Positions 6,121 to 8,911 of a stretch of DNA of 8,911 nucleotides are shown in pieces. The position numbers were made by a program, and so were the translations under genes. A model generated the notes under the pieces. It did not search any database, was not told the DNA's origin, and saw only the letters and a program-made list of their open reading frames with translations. Source of the DNA: Candidatus Stahliibacteriota bacterium (lineage in GTDB: Bacteria > Hydrothermota > Tepidihabitantia > B3-TA06). The stretch covers positions 1 through 8,911 of the forward strand of contig JAUVJT010000082.1 of NCBI GenBank assembly GCA_030592225.1. The letters are read 5' to 3'. Position 1 is the stretch's first letter. The number at the start of each line of letters is the position of its first letter.

Positions 6121-6170
6121 GTCATTGCGAGGAACTGAAGACCGCAGGGATGAAGGACGAAGCAATCTGG
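6121..6170. repeat. dispersed 'GTCATTGCGAGG...GAAGCAATCTGG' repeat
   Basis: GTCATTGCGAGGAACTGAAG at 6121-6140 and GGACGAAGCAATCTGG at 6155-6170 match a repeat that is common between genes in many bacterial genomes (GTCATTGCGAGGAGCGAAGC type). ATTGC (6124-6128) and GCAAT (6162-6166) form the ends of its weak hairpin. It lies just upstream of the carbamate kinase promoter. Confidence 0.6.
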
Positions 6171-6206
6171 TTTGTAATAATTCCCTGCAAAGGGGATTGT
6201 CTGCTG

Positions 6207-6249
6207 ATCCCCCTATGTCCCCCTTATCAAGGGGGAATCGAAGGGGGAT
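6207..6249. repeat. nested CCCCC/GGGGG palindrome
   Basis: The inner hairpin is TCCCCCTT (6218-6225), loop ATC, AAGGGGGA (6229-6236). The outer stem is ATCCCCC (6207-6213) with GGGGGAT (6243-6249). This is the well-known 'TCCCCCTTATCAAGGGGGA' type of dispersed repeat. It ends eight bases before the -35 box of the TPR gene. Confidence 0.7.
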
Positions 6250-6256
6250 TATACAC

Positions 6257-6284
6257 TTGACAATAAACCATTCTCATATATCAT
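6257..6284 (+). promoter_or_regulatory. promoter of the TPR gene, predicted near-leaderless
   Basis: Perfect TTGACA (6257-6262), 16 bases, TATCAT (6279-6284, five of six). The start would be near 6291, leaving about three bases before the ATG at 6294. The preceding bases (ACTTTCATT) contain no SD. Confidence 0.62.
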
Positions 6285-6293
6285 ACTTTCATT

Positions 6294-7319
6294 ATGAAGA
6301 AATGGGCGCTCCTTTTAATCCTTTTTGCAATCCCGCTGGCGGCGCAGACGGTTGATTCGATGCAGCTTAAGGTTGATGCGTTGGGAGATTCTATCCAGAC
6401 TCTTGACCACCGTATGGAAAAGATAGAAGAACGATGGAGTGACATCAAGGAAACAGCGGATGCGTCTGGCAAGTGGGCGCGGTGGCTCACAATAGGTGGA
6501 ATTGGCTTGGCAGCGCTTATCTTGGCGGCTTTGATTCTGTATGGAATTACGAGTACTAGAAGAGTTGAGCGTGATCTCAGGGAAATTGAGAAAATGAGAG
6601 AGCAAGCTACCAGTATTCTTGATTTTCTTAAAGGGGCAGTTGATGAAACAGTAAATGCTATGGAAAGAACACGCAAAGAACGCGAAAGATCGAAAGATGA
6701 GGGTAAGGATGTTGGAGAACTTGATAGGAAATTAACGGAACTAAGCCAAAGACTAGATATCTTCCAGCGTATGGGATTGCCACTTGATGCCGAGGGTTGG
6801 TATGAGACAGGAAAGGAATTCCATAGAGGTGGTAATTTCAAGGATGCCTTGGAGGTCTACGATAAGGCTATTGAACTTAATCCGGAATTTGCAGAAGCTA
6901 TAAATTCTAAGGGTTGTGCGTTCGCTAGTCTTGACAACCACGAGCAAGCCATAATAGATTTCAACACAGCCATTCTGCTTAAGCCAGATTGGCACATACC
7001 TTATTATAATCTTGGTGCATCTCAGTATGAGCTTGATGAGTATATATATGCAAGGCAAAATCTGGAAGAAGCAATAGAACTTTCCCATGGACGAGAAAGT
7101 TTGTACTTTGTTGAATTGGCAAAAACCTTAATGAAGCTTAATAAACCTGATGATACTTTGGAAGTTTTAAGAAAAGCAAAAACGATGAAGAGATTTGGAT
7201 CAATGAAATATTTGTGGCAAATGGAAGTATTCAAATCACTGCAAAAGTCGCCTTACCTTGAGAGGTTCAGAAAGATTGTCGACGAGAAACCTAAATCCAG
7301 CAAGGCAAAAAGGAAGTAG
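6294..7319 (+). CDS. signal-peptide, transmembrane, coiled-coil and TPR protein
   Basis: A 341-residue membrane-anchored scaffold protein. Residues 1-18 are a signal-like segment (MKKWALLLILFAIPLAAQ). Residues 22-58 form an amphipathic, coiled-coil-like stretch (VDALGDSIQTLDHRMEKIEE). Residues 62-84 are a strong membrane helix (GGIGLAALILAALILYGI). Residues 88-158 are a long charged coiled coil (VERDLREIEKMREQ, then KERERSKDEGKDVGELDRKL). Four tetratricopeptide units follow at roughly 165-198, 199-232, 233-266 and 267-300, with typical positions such as A..LYNKAIELNPEFAEA-like DALEVYDKAIELNPEFAEA and YYNLGASQYELDEY. The tail KPKSSKAKRK is basic. If the signal is cleaved, the first coil is outside and the TPRs are in the cytoplasm. 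It probably assembles partners at the membrane. The gene is visibly AT-richer than its neighbours and stands alone. Its TAG stop lies within a palindromic repeat. Confidence 0.8.
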   Translation: MKKWALLLILFAIPLAAQTVDSMQLKVDALGDSIQTLDHRMEKIEERWSDIKETADASGKWARWLTIGGIGLAALILAALILYGITSTRRVERDLREIEKMREQATSILDFLKGAVDETVNAMERTRKERERSKDEGKDVGELDRKLTELSQRLDIFQRMGLPLDAEGWYETGKEFHRGGNFKDALEVYDKAIELNPEFAEAINSKGCAFASLDNHEQAIIDFNTAILLKPDWHIPYYNLGASQYELDEYIYARQNLEEAIELSHGRESLYFVELAKTLMKLNKPDDTLEVLRKAKTMKRFGSMKYLWQMEVFKSLQKSPYLERFRKIVDEKPKSSKAKRK

Positions 7320-7362
7320 TGCGGAGCCTTAGCTCCGCTGCGAGACTGAAGTCTCGCACTAC
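7316..7362. repeat. three-stem palindromic repeat overlapping the TPR stop codon
   Basis: GTAGTGC (7316-7322) pairs perfectly with GCACTAC (7356-7362). Inside are hairpin GGAGC-CTTA-GCTCC (7323-7336) and hairpin TGCGAGACT-GA-AGTCTCGCA (7339-7358), which competes with the outer stem for a few bases. The fold resembles a cloverleaf without an anticodon function. The TAG at 7317-7319 ends the TPR gene. Confidence 0.75.
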
Positions 7363-7387
7363 ATGGTAAGCCCAGGAAGAAGTAATT

Positions 7388-7491
7388 TCACCCCCACCCT
7401 ACCCTCCCCCATCAAGGGGGAGGTAAACTATGGTACGTCATCCGTAAATTACCCCTCCCTCGACGGGAGGGGATAAAAGGGGAGGGTGATG
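7388..7491. repeat. composite C/G-rich palindromic repeat with two hairpins
   Basis: Hairpin one is CCTCCCCC (7403-7410), loop ATCAA, GGGGGAGG (7416-7423). Hairpin two is CCCCTCCC (7452-7459), loop TCGAC, GGGAGGGG (7465-7472). The ends TCACCCCCACCCT (7389-7400) and AGGGGAGGGTGA (7478-7489) are also roughly inverted, so the whole 104-base unit is a palindrome of palindromes. This type (CACCCTCCCCCATCAAGGGGGAGG) is known as a dispersed repeat. No T tract follows, so a terminator role is uncertain. Confidence 0.7.
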
Positions 7492-7501
7492 GAATACCTA
7501 C

Positions 7502-7529
7502 TTGACTCTGCTGTATCCCCAGATATAGT
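7502..7529 (+). promoter_or_regulatory. promoter of the DUF3160 gene
   Basis: TTGACT (7502-7507), 16 bases, TATAGT (7524-7529), each five of six to consensus. The start would fall near 7536, giving a leader of about 35 nt that holds the SD AAGGAGG at 7559-7565. Confidence 0.6.
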
Positions 7530-7558
7530 ATATCCTTCGTCTACGTGAAGAATAAAAT

Positions 7559-7565
7559 AAGGAGG
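7559..7565 (+). promoter_or_regulatory. strong ribosome binding site of the DUF3160 gene
   Basis: AAGGAGG lies five bases before the ATG at 7571. It is the full anti-SD complement and fixes the start. It contrasts with the SD-less methyltransferase, carbamate kinase and TPR genes in this window. Confidence 0.85.
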
Positions 7566-7570
7566 CAATT

Positions 7571-8908
7571 ATGCACAGCCTGACAATTTGGGCGTTAACC
7601 TTAATCATGGGAGCCGCCATGCACCAAAGCAAGCTGGGGGATTTCAATCCCAAAACCCAGCAGGACATTTCCCATCGAATCAACGAGGCAAAACTGGCAA
7701 AGCTCGATACCCTGGGGTTCTTTCTCGAACCCACGCACCATAAGACCATCTACGATGTGTACGATGACTACCGGGAGTCGCCCTACACCCCGATATTTGT
7801 CTCGGCTGACCTTGCCTATCACACCATGCACCTTATGGTTGACTACACCGTGCGCATACTTGAAATTGAGCAGTTGCTCCCCAAACTGGAACGGCTCACC
7901 GCGGGGATGCTGGAGAAATCTGAACGAGCATGGAAGAAGGCCTCGGGCGAGGCAAAGAAGGCGGCTCGGGCTGAGTACGTCTACTTTGCGGTTGCCGCGC
8001 GCCTGCTTGAGTTGGACGCGGAACTTCCCGCAGATATTGATAAGGTTGTCGCAAAAGAGCTTTCCAAAATTGAAGCGCACGCGGGCATCGCGGAGTGTTC
8101 CTTCCTGCCCGGGGTCAAGGAAGACTACTCGCAGTACGTGCCGCGCGGGCACTACACCCGGTCAGACGACTTCCGGCGCTACTTCAAGGCCATGATGTGG
8201 TTCGGCAGACTGCCCTTGCACGTGCCTGCCGAGAAGCGCGATCCCCTACTGCCCATGCAGGCCGCGCTGCTTATCTCCCTGCATCTTGAGGAAGATGCCG
8301 ACCTGTCCTGGCTGTGGGAAGAGATTTACGAACCCACCGCGTTTTTCTTCGGCGCTGCCGAGGATATTACCCCTGGACTGCTCCTTATGGAAGCCGAGGA
8401 TTTTCTGGGTCAGGCTATCTCCCCTGCGCTCCTCAATGACAAAACACGGCTGCGCGAACTGGCCGCCTACCTGTGCGAGAACGTCAAACCCAAGATACTT
8501 TCCGAGTTCGCCGCCTTTTATCCTGGAGAAGAGCCGGTAGCGGCTCCGGTTTCACTCCGCTTCATGCCCCAGCGGTTCGTGCCCGATTCCTACATCTTCA
8601 CCGAACTTGTCGGCGACAGGACGGGTACGTATACGGGCGGCAGCGATTTTGAACCTTTCACCTGGGGGATGACTCAGTTGGGACCTATGCGTGTGTTCCC
8701 GCGCGGGCTTGACGTGATGGCAACGCTGGGATGGATGCAGGCCTTGCAAATTATTATGGATGAAGGCGACGCCGAGTATGAAAACTACACCGAGCAGTTC
8801 GAGAAGATGATTAAGTGGTACGCGGCTCTGCCTGATGCCGAAAAGGAATCGTCTATCTACTACCGCTGGTTCGAGTTGTTTATGGCCTACAAGGCCGCTG
8901 GCGGATAA
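7571..8908 (+). CDS. DUF3160 family protein, probably exported, short version
   Basis: A 445-residue protein of the DUF3160 family, whose biochemical role is unknown. Residues 1-17 (MHSLTIWALTLIMGAAM) may be a weak signal peptide; relatives are usually exported. Family segments are YTPIFVSADLAYHTMHLMVD (72-91), YVPRGHYTRSDDFRRYFKAM (189-208) followed by MWFGR, LRFMPQRFVPDSYIF (329-343) and FPRGLDVMATLG (376-387). The end, SIYYRWFELFMAYKAAGG, lies where relatives carry on for roughly 200 more residues, from memory of the family (a YYRWLYAL-like helix, then an SWAELRHDTILYAKQ-like motif). So this copy is truncated, or its remainder lies beyond the window behind the TAA. TAA is followed at once by an in-frame TGA (8909-8911). 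GC content is clearly higher than in the TPR gene. The start is fixed by AAGGAGG. Confidence 0.82.
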   Translation: MHSLTIWALTLIMGAAMHQSKLGDFNPKTQQDISHRINEAKLAKLDTLGFFLEPTHHKTIYDVYDDYRESPYTPIFVSADLAYHTMHLMVDYTVRILEIEQLLPKLERLTAGMLEKSERAWKKASGEAKKAARAEYVYFAVAARLLELDAELPADIDKVVAKELSKIEAHAGIAECSFLPGVKEDYSQYVPRGHYTRSDDFRRYFKAMMWFGRLPLHVPAEKRDPLLPMQAALLISLHLEEDADLSWLWEEIYEPTAFFFGAAEDITPGLLLMEAEDFLGQAISPALLNDKTRLRELAAYLCENVKPKILSEFAAFYPGEEPVAAPVSLRFMPQRFVPDSYIFTELVGDRTGTYTGGSDFEPFTWGMTQLGPMRVFPRGLDVMATLGWMQALQIIMDEGDAEYENYTEQFEKMIKWYAALPDAEKESSIYYRWFELFMAYKAAGG

Positions 8909-8911
8909 TGA

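Noticed and set aside
6121..6249. Repeats considered as a CRISPR array
   Set aside because: The units differ in sequence, are not evenly spaced and have no spacers; no cas genes are present.
7316..7362. Cloverleaf-like fold considered as a tRNA
   Set aside because: At 47 bases it is too short, has no T-arm GTTCGA motif and no anticodon arm; it is a palindromic repeat.

Overview
The window reads as a piece of an uncultured or little-studied bacterium of medium GC content, plausibly from the FCB or candidate-phylum (WOR-3-like) part of the tree. This placement is inference from gene content: a C10 (streptopain-type) peptidase, a DUF3160 protein, a member of the mis-named 'asparagine synthetase B' family that I know mainly from Bacteroidetes and relatives, and gaps packed with dispersed palindromic repeats. 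The promoters I can see are ordinary sigma70-like (TTGACA/TATAAT type), which argues against Bacteroidetes proper. No rRNA, tRNA, CRISPR array or transposase was seen.

Layout. (1) 1-987, minus: secreted C10 cysteine peptidase with a propeptide, cut by the window edge. (2) 988-1145: divergent promoter region with an ordered array of AACCCG half-sites. (3) 1146-1775, plus: class I SAM methyltransferase. (4) 1782-1844: imperfect palindrome between convergent genes. (5) 1853-3389, minus: a HAD phosphatase and, upstream of it, a DUF89 metal-dependent phosphatase interrupted by an in-frame TAG after codon 51. (6) 3390-3863: non-coding, with degenerate repeats. (7) 3864-6076, minus: carbamate kinase and a coupled conserved protein of unknown function (GTGA overlap). 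(8) 6077-6293: divergent region with two promoters and two palindromic repeats. (9) 6294-7319, plus: signal peptide/transmembrane/coiled-coil/TPR protein, relatively AT-rich. (10) 7316-7491: two composite palindromic repeats; the first contains the TPR stop codon. (11) 7571-8908, plus: exported DUF3160 protein that ends early for its family.

How it fits together. The minus-strand block 6076 to 1853 looks metabolic: carbamate kinase handles carbamoyl phosphate, its coupled partner has a glutamine-amidotransferase-like look, and DUF89 plus HAD form a two-phosphatase pair of the kind associated with metabolite repair or sugar-phosphate housekeeping. The C10 peptidase and the DUF3160 protein are exported and have good Shine-Dalgarno sites. 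In contrast, the methyltransferase, carbamate kinase and TPR genes have sigma70-like promoters so close to the ATG that their mRNAs would be leaderless. By eye all five promoters have a 16-nt spacer.

The items most worth following are the amber-split but otherwise intact DUF89 gene, the phased AACCCG array overlapping a -35 box, the predicted leaderless promoters (one of which unmasks a false TTG start for carbamate kinase), and the repeat that supplies a gene's stop codon.
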